Below, one piece after another: positions 1 through 5,348 of a stretch of 5,348 bases of DNA. The stretch lies in NCBI GenBank assembly GCA_030039695.1, contig JASHVB010000310.1:1-5348 (forward strand), given 5' to 3'. This DNA is from Acetobacteraceae bacterium. Its GTDB lineage: Bacteria; Pseudomonadota; Alphaproteobacteria; Acetobacterales; Acetobacteraceae. The notes beneath the pieces are model-generated. The model saw only the letters and a list, made by a program, of their open reading frames with translations, was not told where the DNA came from and did no database searches. A program made the position numbers and the translations under genes. The number at the start of each line of letters is the position of its first letter. The first letter of the stretch is position 1.

Positions 1-816
1 GCTCCGGACGCTGAATGGCAGCATGCCCAGATAGATCAGGCCACCCGCGGCCAGCGCGGCCCACGGATCGGCCACCAGCACGGCAGCGAAGATGCCGGTG
101 CCGAGCAGCAACGGCAGCACATATTCGGCGGGAATCTTGAAGTTCTTGAAGCTCCACACCGGCAGCGTGGACACCAGCAGCAACGCTGTACCGGTCAGCA
201 CGAATGCTGGAAACAGCGGGTATTGCACGATGCTTAAGAGCCAAGTCCAGCCGAGTGACTCAGCTTCCAGACCAACGAACAGCGGGAACAACACCAGCCC
301 GGCGCCGGCGGGCGCGGGCACGCCGGTGAAGAAATTATAGGCGTAGGCAGGCTTCGGCGCGCCATCCAGCGAGGCGTTGAACCGTGCCAGGCGCAGCGCC
401 ATACAGACAGCGAACATGAGGCTCGGTGTGTAGCCGAACGCGCCGGCGCGCTGCAGCGACCAGAGATACAACGTGAACGCTGGCGCCACGCCGAAGCAGA
501 GGAAGTCGGCCAGACTGTCGAATTCAGCACCAAAGCGCGACGTGGCCTTAAGAAGGCGGGCGATCCGCCCGTCGAGCCCGTCGATCGCGCCGGCGACGCA
601 AATCGCCACGGCCGCGGCGCCGAAGTGTGTCTCGACCGCGAAGCGCATGGCGGTCAGCCCAGAGCACAGACCCAACAGTGTCAGCAGGTTCGGAACGATG
701 CGATTGAACGACGGCCCTTGGTAGCGGGGTCGGGCACGTGGGCGAAGGCGGCGCAGCCGGCGGATCGGCGACACGCGTGCGCCATGCGGCCACTCGGGAC
801 GGGGAGGGAGGGTCAT
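1..816 (-). CDS. pssA: CDP-diacylglycerol--serine O-phosphatidyltransferase (phosphatidylserine synthase), C-terminus cut by window edge
   Basis: An integral inner-membrane enzyme that transfers phosphatidyl from CDP-diacylglycerol to L-serine, giving phosphatidylserine and CMP, the first committed step to phosphatidylethanolamine. The minus-strand frame is open for 272 codons and leaves the window with no stop. The CDP-alcohol phosphotransferase signature is complete: D79-x2-D82-G83-x2-A86-R87-x8-G96-x3-D100-x3-D104, with the aspartates binding the metal and CDP. It is followed by FLCFGVAPAF, ALRLARFNA and NFFTGVPAPAGAG, all typical of bacterial type II PssA, and by several hydrophobic segments. 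The visible end (LIYLGMLPFSVRS) resembles the last membrane helix, so probably only a short tail is missing. The first 35 or so residues are Arg/Pro-rich and cytosolic, and homology by eye begins near FNRIVPNLLTLL. The start is uncertain: ATG at 816 has no clear ribosome site, an in-frame ATG lies upstream at 870, and a GTG lies at codon 15. It follows psd on the same strand and is probably cotranscribed with it. Identity is secure. Confidence 0.95.
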   Translation of the reverse strand, partial: MTLPPRPEWPHGARVSPIRRLRRLRPRARPRYQGPSFNRIVPNLLTLLGLCSGLTAMRFAVETHFGAAAVAICVAGAIDGLDGRIARLLKATSRFGAEFDSLADFLCFGVAPAFTLYLWSLQRAGAFGYTPSLMFAVCMALRLARFNASLDGAPKPAYAYNFFTGVPAPAGAGLVLFPLFVGLEAESLGWTWLLSIVQYPLFPAFVLTGTALLLVSTLPVWSFKNFKIPAEYVLPLLLGTGIFAAVLVADPWAALAAGGLIYLGMLPFSVRS

Positions 817-835
817 GCCGAGGACCCCTTCTCCG

Positions 836-851
836 CCCCTCCGGCGAGGGG
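836..851 (-). other. Small GC-rich hairpin upstream of pssA
   Basis: A perfect 6-bp stem (836-841 with 846-851) closed by a four-base loop lies 19 bases ahead of the assumed pssA start, inside the 139-base psd-pssA spacer. No T-run follows, so it is not a classical intrinsic terminator. It could affect translation of pssA or message stability, or simply reflect base composition. The rest of the spacer (817-955) shows no gene. Confidence 0.25.
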
Positions 852-955
852 GATCCGCCGCAGAGTGCATGCCCGACCCGCAGGAACGACGTCGAAGCCC
901 TCTCTCGCTCCCTGCTGCTCCGAGGGGCGCAGCGGCTGCTTGCATTGGCACCAGA

Positions 956-1627
956 TCATACCGCCAGCTCCGCAATCACCGTCTCGCCGCCGATCATCGT
1001 CTGGCCTTCGGCGATCACCGGTCGGACCCCTTCCGGCAGGTACAGATCCGTCCGGCTGCCGAAGCGAATCATGCCGAAGCGGGCGCCGGCGTGTACCGCG
1101 TCACCCTCGCGGATCGAGCACAGGATGCGGCGTGCAACCAGCCCGGCGATCTGTACCACGGCGATCTCACGTCCATCGTGCAGGCGCAGAGCGATGGCGT
1201 TGCGCTCGTTGGCGTCGCTCGCCTTGTCCAGGCTGGCGTTGACGAACGCGCCGTGGCGGTAGGCGACGCGCGTCACCGTGCCGTCCACAGGCACCCGATT
1301 TACGTGCACATTCAGGATCGACAGGAAGATCGACACGCGCCAGCGCGGCACGCCGCCCAGGCCTAACTCGGCGGGTGGTACGCCCGGCGCGATCGACACC
1401 ACGCGCCCGTCGGCCGGCGCCAGGATCGCGCCTGGGCGGCCGGGCGGCACGCGCTCGGGGTCGCGGAAGAAGAACAAGCAGAACAAGGTGAAGGCGAGGC
1501 CCAGCCAGGACAGCCAGCGGCCCAGCACGAGGCCGAGCACCACCGCGACCAGTCCGCCGATGATGAACGGCCGGCCTGCGGGATGCGGCGGAGCCAGCGC
1601 GTGGCGGATGTCAACGGCCAGTGCCAT
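956..1627 (-). CDS. psd: Phosphatidylserine decarboxylase proenzyme (short, pyruvoyl-dependent)
   Basis: Decarboxylates phosphatidylserine to phosphatidylethanolamine at the inner membrane, using a pyruvoyl group made by self-cleavage. The 223-residue product fits the short class of bacterial Psd (about 210-235 residues), well below the E. coli enzyme. A hydrophobic stretch at residues 20-54 should anchor it. Next come FFFRDPER (52-59), PADGRV (71-76, with the family's catalytic Asp at 73), LNVHVNRVP (105-113, His108) and NERN (140-143). The processing site is Gly190-Ser191 within FGSRTDLYLP, which would leave a beta chain of 1-190 and an alpha chain starting with the pyruvoyl made from Ser191. 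The ATG at 1627 is the first possible ATG, because an in-frame TGA lies only seven codons upstream at 1649-1651. No good Shine-Dalgarno is visible. The product of the downstream gene pssA is its substrate supplier, so the pair forms a two-step pathway unit. Confidence 0.96.
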   Translation of the reverse strand: MALAVDIRHALAPPHPAGRPFIIGGLVAVVLGLVLGRWLSWLGLAFTLFCLFFFRDPERVPPGRPGAILAPADGRVVSIAPGVPPAELGLGGVPRWRVSIFLSILNVHVNRVPVDGTVTRVAYRHGAFVNASLDKASDANERNAIALRLHDGREIAVVQIAGLVARRILCSIREGDAVHAGARFGMIRFGSRTDLYLPEGVRPVIAEGQTMIGGETVIAELAV

Positions 1628-1636
1628 AAGGCGCTG

Positions 1637-1665
1637 TTTATGGTTGGTTCATCATCCTGCGGCAA
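1637..1665 (-). promoter_or_regulatory. Candidate sigma-70-type promoter for psd-pssA
   Basis: On the minus strand, TTGCCG (1665-1660, four of six matches to TTGACA) and CATAAA (1642-1637, four of six to TATAAT) are separated by exactly 17 bases. Transcription would begin around 1630, only a few bases before the psd ATG at 1627. That would give a nearly leaderless message, which agrees with the missing Shine-Dalgarno. This is inference from sequence match only; in GC-rich DNA such matches can be fortuitous. Confidence 0.3.
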
Positions 1666-2011
1666 GCTTCTCGCCGGCGCCGCGTTGGGAGCTCGGCGCA
1701 TGGTCCCGGCTTGACCGCTGGACGCGCCGGCCTGGCGGTTCGACCGGTGCGATCGTGTGTTTCGCGCGCCCATCACCCGGAAAGACGCAAGCGAAGCCTG
1801 GCTGGCGCGGCTGGTGCCCGCTCGGGCCGGTGCCGAGCAGCGCCAGGCAATGGCCGCACGGCCTGACAGCTTGCGGGGCTGCGGCTGATCGCGCGCGCCT
1901 TCCGGGCGAATTGCTGCGTCCGTCCACCGCCGGCCCATCGCGTCCCCCTCGGGGCTGAGGCCAGCGGGCCGTTTCTGGGTCGGTCACCGGCGTGGGCGTG
2001 CTCGCCGAGGT

Positions 2012-2035
2012 GACGCACGACCTGCTCGTCGTGTC
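2012..2035 (-). terminator. Possible weak terminator hairpin after the LysM gene
   Basis: An inverted repeat with a 6-bp perfect stem (2016-2021 with 2028-2033) and a six-base loop begins a few bases after the TAG stop of the LysM gene on the minus strand. Two more pairs are possible beyond a two-base bulge. There is no T-run downstream on the minus strand, so any termination would be weak or the hairpin may only protect the 3' end of the message. Confidence 0.2.
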
Positions 2036-2038
2036 GCC

Positions 2039-3064
2039 CTATTTGGAACTATTCTCCGAATCCGGCACGGCGGCGGTGGCGGAGGTGTCCGGCGGTGCGG
2101 GCAAGGTGAAGACCTGACCGGGATAGATCAGATTAGGGTTGCGGATCAGCGACTTGTTGGCCGCGACGATGACCGTGTAGCGCGTTCCGGCGCCGTAGGT
2201 GCGATGCGCGATCACCCACAATGAGTTCCCCGGCTGCACCACCGCGCTGCCTGGTGCCAATGGCTGGCCGGCCAGTTGCTCACGCCGGAACGGCAGCTCG
2301 ATACGGGCGATGACGCTGCCATTTGCCCCGAGTTGGTCCAGCCGCAGCCGGTGCGGGCCGGGCGCAATCGGGTGTTCCGGAGCCAACGTCCAGCGTCCGT
2401 CTGGGCCGGCGGTCGCTGTACCGGCCGGCTGGTTGTCGACATAGATCCGTACCATGGCCCCCGGCGGCGCCTGGCCGGCGATGCGGACGTCGCCATGCTC
2501 GCCATAGTCCAGCGTGCCGAGGCCGAGCTTGCCGGGACCCTCCGACGCCGGCCCGGCGAGTACTTGGGGCGCGCCGTGAGGTAGCAGGGCGACCGCGAGT
2601 GGTGGCGCGGCAGCGGTGGCAGGGATGGATAGCAGCACCGGCGCGCTGCCCTGGCGCTTGGTGCCGTCGGGCAGGCGCTCAGCCAGGGTCAGCTGCCGCG
2701 CGCCCGGAGGAAGCGGTCGGGTGGTGGTAAATACCCAGTCGCCGTTGGCGTCGGCGGTGGTGTGGCCGATGGGCTTGCCAGCGTCCAGGATGGTCACGTC
2801 GGCACCGGGGGCGGACCGCCCGGCCATCACAGCGTTGCCCTGCGGATTGATTCGGACAATGTCAAAGCTCGGACCTTGGGGAGCCGGAGCAGGTTTGGCT
2901 CTGGTCCCCGGCGCGACCTGGGCGGCGGGCGGAGGTGCCGGGATGGAGCGGTTATAGGAGAACACGGCGATCCCGGCGACGCCGCCGCATACCACCAAGG
3001 CGAGCACCATCAGCAAGGCGGGCCGCCAGGGCGAGGGGTGCGACGAGGGAAGATCCAAGCGCAT
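2039..3064 (-). CDS. Membrane-anchored protein with two Ig-like repeats and a C-terminal LysM domain
   Basis: The 341-residue product is probably inserted in the inner membrane with most of the chain in the periplasm. Residues 1-14 are a short N-terminal segment and 15-37 form one hydrophobic helix with no obvious signal peptidase site. A Pro/Ala linker follows (about 41-66). Two related beta-rich units come next, about 67-147 and 188-258. Each has a pattern of G-x-APGA or G-QAPPGA, then a beta strand, then ADANGDW or AGPDGRW, like bacterial Ig-like modules. A LysM domain lies at about 275-322 (VVQPGNSLWVIAHRTYG, then NPNLIYPGQVFTLP), a fold that binds peptidoglycan N-acetylglucosamine. A short Ser/Ala-rich tail ends the protein. 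The ATG at 3064 is supported by a GAGG six bases ahead. This architecture is common in alphaproteobacteria as LysM peptidoglycan-binding domain-containing protein; its precise role is unknown. No catalytic domain is visible. It is divergent from shc and well separated from psd. Confidence 0.88.
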   Translation of the reverse strand: MRLDLPSSHPSPWRPALLMVLALVVCGGVAGIAVFSYNRSIPAPPPAAQVAPGTRAKPAPAPQGPSFDIVRINPQGNAVMAGRSAPGADVTILDAGKPIGHTTADANGDWVFTTTRPLPPGARQLTLAERLPDGTKRQGSAPVLLSIPATAAAPPLAVALLPHGAPQVLAGPASEGPGKLGLGTLDYGEHGDVRIAGQAPPGAMVRIYVDNQPAGTATAGPDGRWTLAPEHPIAPGPHRLRLDQLGANGSVIARIELPFRREQLAGQPLAPGSAVVQPGNSLWVIAHRTYGAGTRYTVIVAANKSLIRNPNLIYPGQVFTLPAPPDTSATAAVPDSENSSK

Positions 3065-3261
3065 AGTTATCCTCAGACTAAGCCGATTCGAGTGAGTCGG
3101 GAATTCGGCCCGCCAGGCTGGCGTCAGGCGACGATGGCGCTGGCTTGGTAAAAGCCGGCGAGCAGGACCGCCGAGCCGCTGTGCGCAACAACAGCCACCC
3201 GGGTTGTCCCGTTCCGACTAAGCTGCCATCACGGCTGGCCAAAGCCGAACTCCGGTCCCGC
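3065..3261. promoter_or_regulatory. Divergent intergenic region between the LysM gene and shc
   Basis: This 197-base region must carry the starts of two opposite transcription units, unless shc begins further upstream. It contains a perfect palindrome with one central base at 3111-3123 (CGCCAG-G-CTGGCG), which could be an operator or a chance GC-rich repeat. It also contains the 8-base direct repeat GACTAAGC at 3076-3083 and 3216-3223. I could not pick out a convincing -35/-10 pair for either gene. The cyclase frame is open through 3145-3261 with TTG (3145) and GTG (3181) codons, so part of this region could be coding if the true start is upstream. Confidence 0.45.
3070..3074 (-). promoter_or_regulatory. 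Ribosome binding site of the LysM gene
   Basis: GAGGA on the minus strand, with the GAGG core six bases before the ATG at 3064. It is the best-placed Shine-Dalgarno on the minus strand of this window and supports that start. Confidence 0.7.
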
Positions 3262-5187
3262 ATGCCTGACTCGCTTTCGCCGCCGCAACTCACCGACGAT
3301 GCGCTTGTTCGCGCCGTAGCCAGCGGCCGCGACGCGCTGGCGCGCCGGCAAAACGCCGACGGCCATTGGGTATTTCCGCTCGAAGCCGACGCGACCATCC
3401 CCGCCGAATACGTGCTGCTCGAGCACTTCGTCGACCGTCTCGACGAACCGCTGCAGCAGCGGATCGGCGTCTATCTGCGTGCAATTCAGAGCAAAGAGCA
3501 TGGTGGCTGGCCGCTGTTCCATGACGGTGTATTCAACTTGTCCGCCAGCGTGAAGGCGTACTATGCGCTGAAGGCGATCGGCGATTCAGCCGACGCGCCC
3601 CACATGGTCCGTGCGCGCGAGGCTATTTTGGCAGCCGGCGGCGCCGAGCGCAGCAACGTCTTCACCCGGGCGCAGCTTGCGTTATTCGCCGAGGTGCCCT
3701 GGCGCGCGGTGCCAGTGATGCCGCTGGAAATCATGCACTTGCCGCTGTGGTTTCCGTTCCACCTCTCGAAAGTGTCGTACTGGTCGCGCACGGTAATCGT
3801 GCCCCTGCTGGTGCTGATGGCGCTGCGCCCGGTCGCACGCAATCCGCGCGACGTGCACGTGCCGGAATTGTTCCGCACGCCACCCGAGCAGATCCGTGAC
3901 TGGATCCGCGGGCCGTACCGCTCCGCCTGGGGCCGCTTCTTCAAAGGGGTGGATACGGCGCTGCGCGCTGTCCAGCCGTGGTTTCCTCGCCGCAGCCGCG
4001 CCGGGGCGATCGGCAAGGCGGTTGCGTTCGTCACCGAACGCCTGAACGGCGACAATGGGCTCGGCGGCATTTATCCCGCCATTGCCAACAGCGTGATGAT
4101 GTTCCACGCGCTCGGCTACGCACCGGACCACCCCCATGCGGCGATCGCCTGGCGCGCGGTGCGCAAGCTGCTGGTGCCCGAGGCGGATCGCGCCTGGTGC
4201 CAGCCCTGCGTATCTCCCGTGTGGGACACGGGGCTTGCCGGCCATGCGATGGCCGAGGCCGGTGACGCGACGGACGCCGCCTGTGCATGGCTGGAGCCAC
4301 GGCAGATTCTCGACGTGGTTGGTGACTGGTCGGTGCGGCGGCGCGGCCTGCGACCCGGTGGTTGGGCGTTCCAGTACGCCAACCCGCATTATCCCGACGT
4401 GGACGACACCGCCGTGGTCGGCATGCTGCTGCACCGGAACGGCAATCCGGCCTACGCGGAAACGATCGACCGCGCGCGCGAGTGGATCCTCGGTATGCAA
4501 TCCTCGGATGGTGGTTGGGGTGCATTTGAGCCGGAGAACACACATCTCCACCTCAATCACATCCCGTTCGCCGATCATGGCGCGCTGCTCGATCCGCCAA
4601 CGTCGGACGTGACCGCGCGCTGCGTGTCGTTCCTGGCGCAGATCGGCATGGCGCCGAACGAGGCCGTTATGGCACGCGCTCTCGCGTTCCTTCGGCGGGA
4701 ACAGGAGGCGGATGGAAGTTGGTACGGGCGGTGGGGGACGAATTACATCTACGGCACGTGGTCGGTGCTGTGCGCGCTGAACGCAGCTGGTGCGCGGTCC
4801 GATGATCCGGCGGTACGTCGCGCGGTGGACTGGCTCCTCTCAGTGCAGCGTGACGACGGTGGCTGGGGCGAGGATGAGGAGAGCTACGGCGATGCGCCCC
4901 ACGGTCGCTACAAGGAAAGCACAGCAAGCCAGACTGCCTGGGCATTGCTGGGGCTGATGGCCGCCGGCGTGGTCGATCATCCAGCGGTCGTGCGCGGCGT
5001 CGCGTACCTGACGGCGACGCAGCGTGCGGATGGTGAATGGACGGAGTTGCCCTACACCGCAGTGGGGTTTCCTCGTGTGTTCTATCTGCGCTACCACGGC
5101 TATCGCCTCTTTTTCCCCCTGCTCGCGTTGGCGCGGTACCGCAACCTACGGCACGGCAACACGCGTCGGGTGGCGTTCGGGTTCTGA
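3262..5187 (+). CDS. shc: Squalene-hopene cyclase
   Basis: Cyclises squalene to hopene (and hopanol), the founding step of hopanoid synthesis, as a monotopic inner-membrane enzyme. From ATG 3262 the product is 641 residues, normal for the family (about 630-720). The protonation motif is D379-V-D381-D382 inside NPHYPDVDDTAVVGM, with Asp381 matching the general acid of the Alicyclobacillus enzyme. QW repeats stabilising the alpha/alpha barrels are visible near 20-36, 68-83, 404-419, 470-487, 519-535 and 578-593. Active-site aromatics are present at Trp174, Phe370, Trp491, Phe603, Phe607, Tyr611 and Tyr614. The text NADGHWVFPLEAD and the C-terminal GFPRVFYLRYHGYRLFFP mark it as the proteobacterial HpnF type. 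The start was chosen because ATG 3262 puts the first QW repeat at the usual distance from the N-terminus. TTG 3145 or GTG 3181 would add 39 or 27 residues of atypical sequence. No Shine-Dalgarno supports any of them. No other hpn gene is visible next to it. Confidence 0.97.
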   Translation: MPDSLSPPQLTDDALVRAVASGRDALARRQNADGHWVFPLEADATIPAEYVLLEHFVDRLDEPLQQRIGVYLRAIQSKEHGGWPLFHDGVFNLSASVKAYYALKAIGDSADAPHMVRAREAILAAGGAERSNVFTRAQLALFAEVPWRAVPVMPLEIMHLPLWFPFHLSKVSYWSRTVIVPLLVLMALRPVARNPRDVHVPELFRTPPEQIRDWIRGPYRSAWGRFFKGVDTALRAVQPWFPRRSRAGAIGKAVAFVTERLNGDNGLGGIYPAIANSVMMFHALGYAPDHPHAAIAWRAVRKLLVPEADRAWCQPCVSPVWDTGLAGHAMAEAGDATDAACAWLEPRQILDVVGDWSVRRRGLRPGGWAFQYANPHYPDVDDTAVVGMLLHRNGNPAYAETIDRAREWILGMQSSDGGWGAFEPENTHLHLNHIPFADHGALLDPPTSDVTARCVSFLAQIGMAPNEAVMARALAFLRREQEADGSWYGRWGTNYIYGTWSVLCALNAAGARSDDPAVRRAVDWLLSVQRDDGGWGEDEESYGDAPHGRYKESTASQTAWALLGLMAAGVVDHPAVVRGVAYLTATQRADGEWTELPYTAVGFPRVFYLRYHGYRLFFPLLALARYRNLRHGNTRRVAFGF

Positions 5188-5271
5188 CGCTGGTGTCATG
5201 GCGCGCTGCGTCTTGCGCCGTCCGCTCCGCCGCGCGACGCTGGCCCCCATCCAACCGGAGGATCAAGAACC
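5188..5271 (+). other. Spacer between shc and the YghU-like gene
   Basis: These 84 bases hold no gene. A weak 5-bp inverted repeat (5200-5204 with 5215-5219) has no following T-run, so I see no clear terminator and readthrough from shc into the next gene is possible. GACGCTGG occurs twice (5186-5193 and 5236-5243), overlapping the shc stop; this is probably chance. Confidence 0.4.
5257..5261 (+). promoter_or_regulatory. Ribosome binding site of the YghU-like gene
   Basis: A full GGAGG ends ten bases before the ATG at 5272. This is a strong Shine-Dalgarno at the upper end of normal spacing and settles the start of the downstream gene. Confidence 0.8.
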
Positions 5272-5348
5272 ATGGCCGACACCGAAGAATACGCGCCGCC
5301 CCAAGTCTGGACCTGGAACAAGCCGAGTGGCGGGCGCTTCGCCAACAT
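5272..5348 (+). CDS. yghU: Glutathione-dependent disulfide-bond oxidoreductase, YghU-like GST family (N-terminal fragment)
   Basis: Only the first 25 codons and two bases are in the window. The peptide contains PPQVWTWNKPSGGRFANI (the final Ile is inferred from two bases). It matches the conserved N-terminal signature of the YghU/Nu-class glutathione-S-transferase-like proteins, where a V-W-x-W-x-K/P-x-G-G-x-F-A-N-I segment precedes the thioredoxin fold. Family members are cytosolic, bind two glutathione molecules, and have disulfide-bond reductase and some peroxidase activity. The start is firm because of the GGAGG ahead of it. It lies 84 bases behind shc on the same strand, but there is no functional link I can argue from sequence. 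Identity rests on a short but distinctive motif. Confidence 0.82.
   Translation, partial: MADTEEYAPPQVWTWNKPSGGRFAN

Larger units (their letters stand above)
1628..2038. other. 411-base stretch without a convincing gene, between the LysM gene and psd
   Basis: Open frames occur on both strands here, as expected in GC-rich DNA, but none gives a product I recognise or has a credible start with a ribosome site. Several run as unlikely Arg/Pro/Ser-rich translations. The most protein-like piece is a plus-strand frame open from 1715 to 1885 (stop 1886-1888). It contains RVFRAPITRKDASEAWLARL followed by VPARAGAEQRQAMAARP. It has no ATG upstream of this peptide and would be opposite in direction to both flanking genes. 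It could be the remnant of a decayed gene or chance. The psd promoter candidate lies at the left end and a small hairpin at the right end. Confidence 0.5.

Noticed and set aside
625..1366. Overlapping plus-strand open frames of up to 205 codons
   Set aside because: They lie opposite pssA and psd in mutually overlapping frames, and none has a recognisable family signature.
1363..1938. A 191-codon minus-strand open frame overlapping psd in another frame
   Set aside because: It overlaps the well-supported psd N-terminal half on the same strand, and its sequence is low-complexity Arg/Ala/Ser-rich.
1278..1958. A 226-codon plus-strand open frame spanning the psd start and the gap
   Set aside because: More than half lies antisense to psd, and the translation is Arg/Pro/Ser-rich without motifs. 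It has no ribosome site.
3120..3240. A cobalamin-type riboswitch ahead of shc, suggested by GCCGCTGT and nearby C-rich sequence
   Set aside because: The conserved core segments and their order are not present, so the resemblance is superficial.
3682..4578. A 298-codon minus-strand open frame inside the cyclase gene
   Set aside because: It is antisense to a clear squalene-hopene cyclase and its translation is His/Arg/Gly-rich with no recognisable domain. Long antisense frames are expected opposite GC-rich genes.
5188..5271. An intrinsic terminator after shc
   Set aside because: The only inverted repeat is five base pairs with a ten-base loop and no T-run.

Overview
This GC-rich 5.3 kb window looks like chromosomal DNA of an alphaproteobacterium. 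The evidence is the short phosphatidylserine decarboxylase next to phosphatidylserine synthase, a proteobacterial (HpnF-like) squalene-hopene cyclase, and an inner-membrane-anchored LysM protein of a kind common in that class. An Acetobacteraceae or other Rhodospirillales-type host is my guess from overall protein character; no marker in the window settles it. I see no rRNA, tRNA, insertion sequence, CRISPR array, prophage or plasmid gene.

Layout: there are two divergent blocks. The minus-strand block, read right to left, is a membrane-anchored LysM/Ig-like protein (3064-2039), a 411-base stretch without a convincing gene, phosphatidylserine decarboxylase psd (1627-956), a 139-base spacer, and phosphatidylserine synthase pssA (816 to beyond base 1, C-terminus cut off). 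The plus-strand block is squalene-hopene cyclase shc/hpnF (3262-5187) followed after 84 bases by the first 25 codons of a YghU-type glutathione-S-transferase-like thiol oxidoreductase (5272 onward). A 197-base region between the LysM gene and shc should hold the divergent promoters.

Function: three of the five genes make membrane lipids. PssA converts CDP-diacylglycerol and serine to phosphatidylserine, and Psd decarboxylates that to phosphatidylethanolamine. Shc cyclises squalene to the hopanoid hopene, which orders the outer membrane. The LysM protein probably contacts peptidoglycan from the inner membrane. The YghU-like protein is a glutathione-dependent redox enzyme with no clear link to lipid synthesis.

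I do not see a previously undescribed system here; the window reads as ordinary core metabolism. The points most worth a second look are the unexplained 411-base gap with a short coding-like frame, a possible near-leaderless psd promoter, the start of shc, and the active-site residues of the cyclase.
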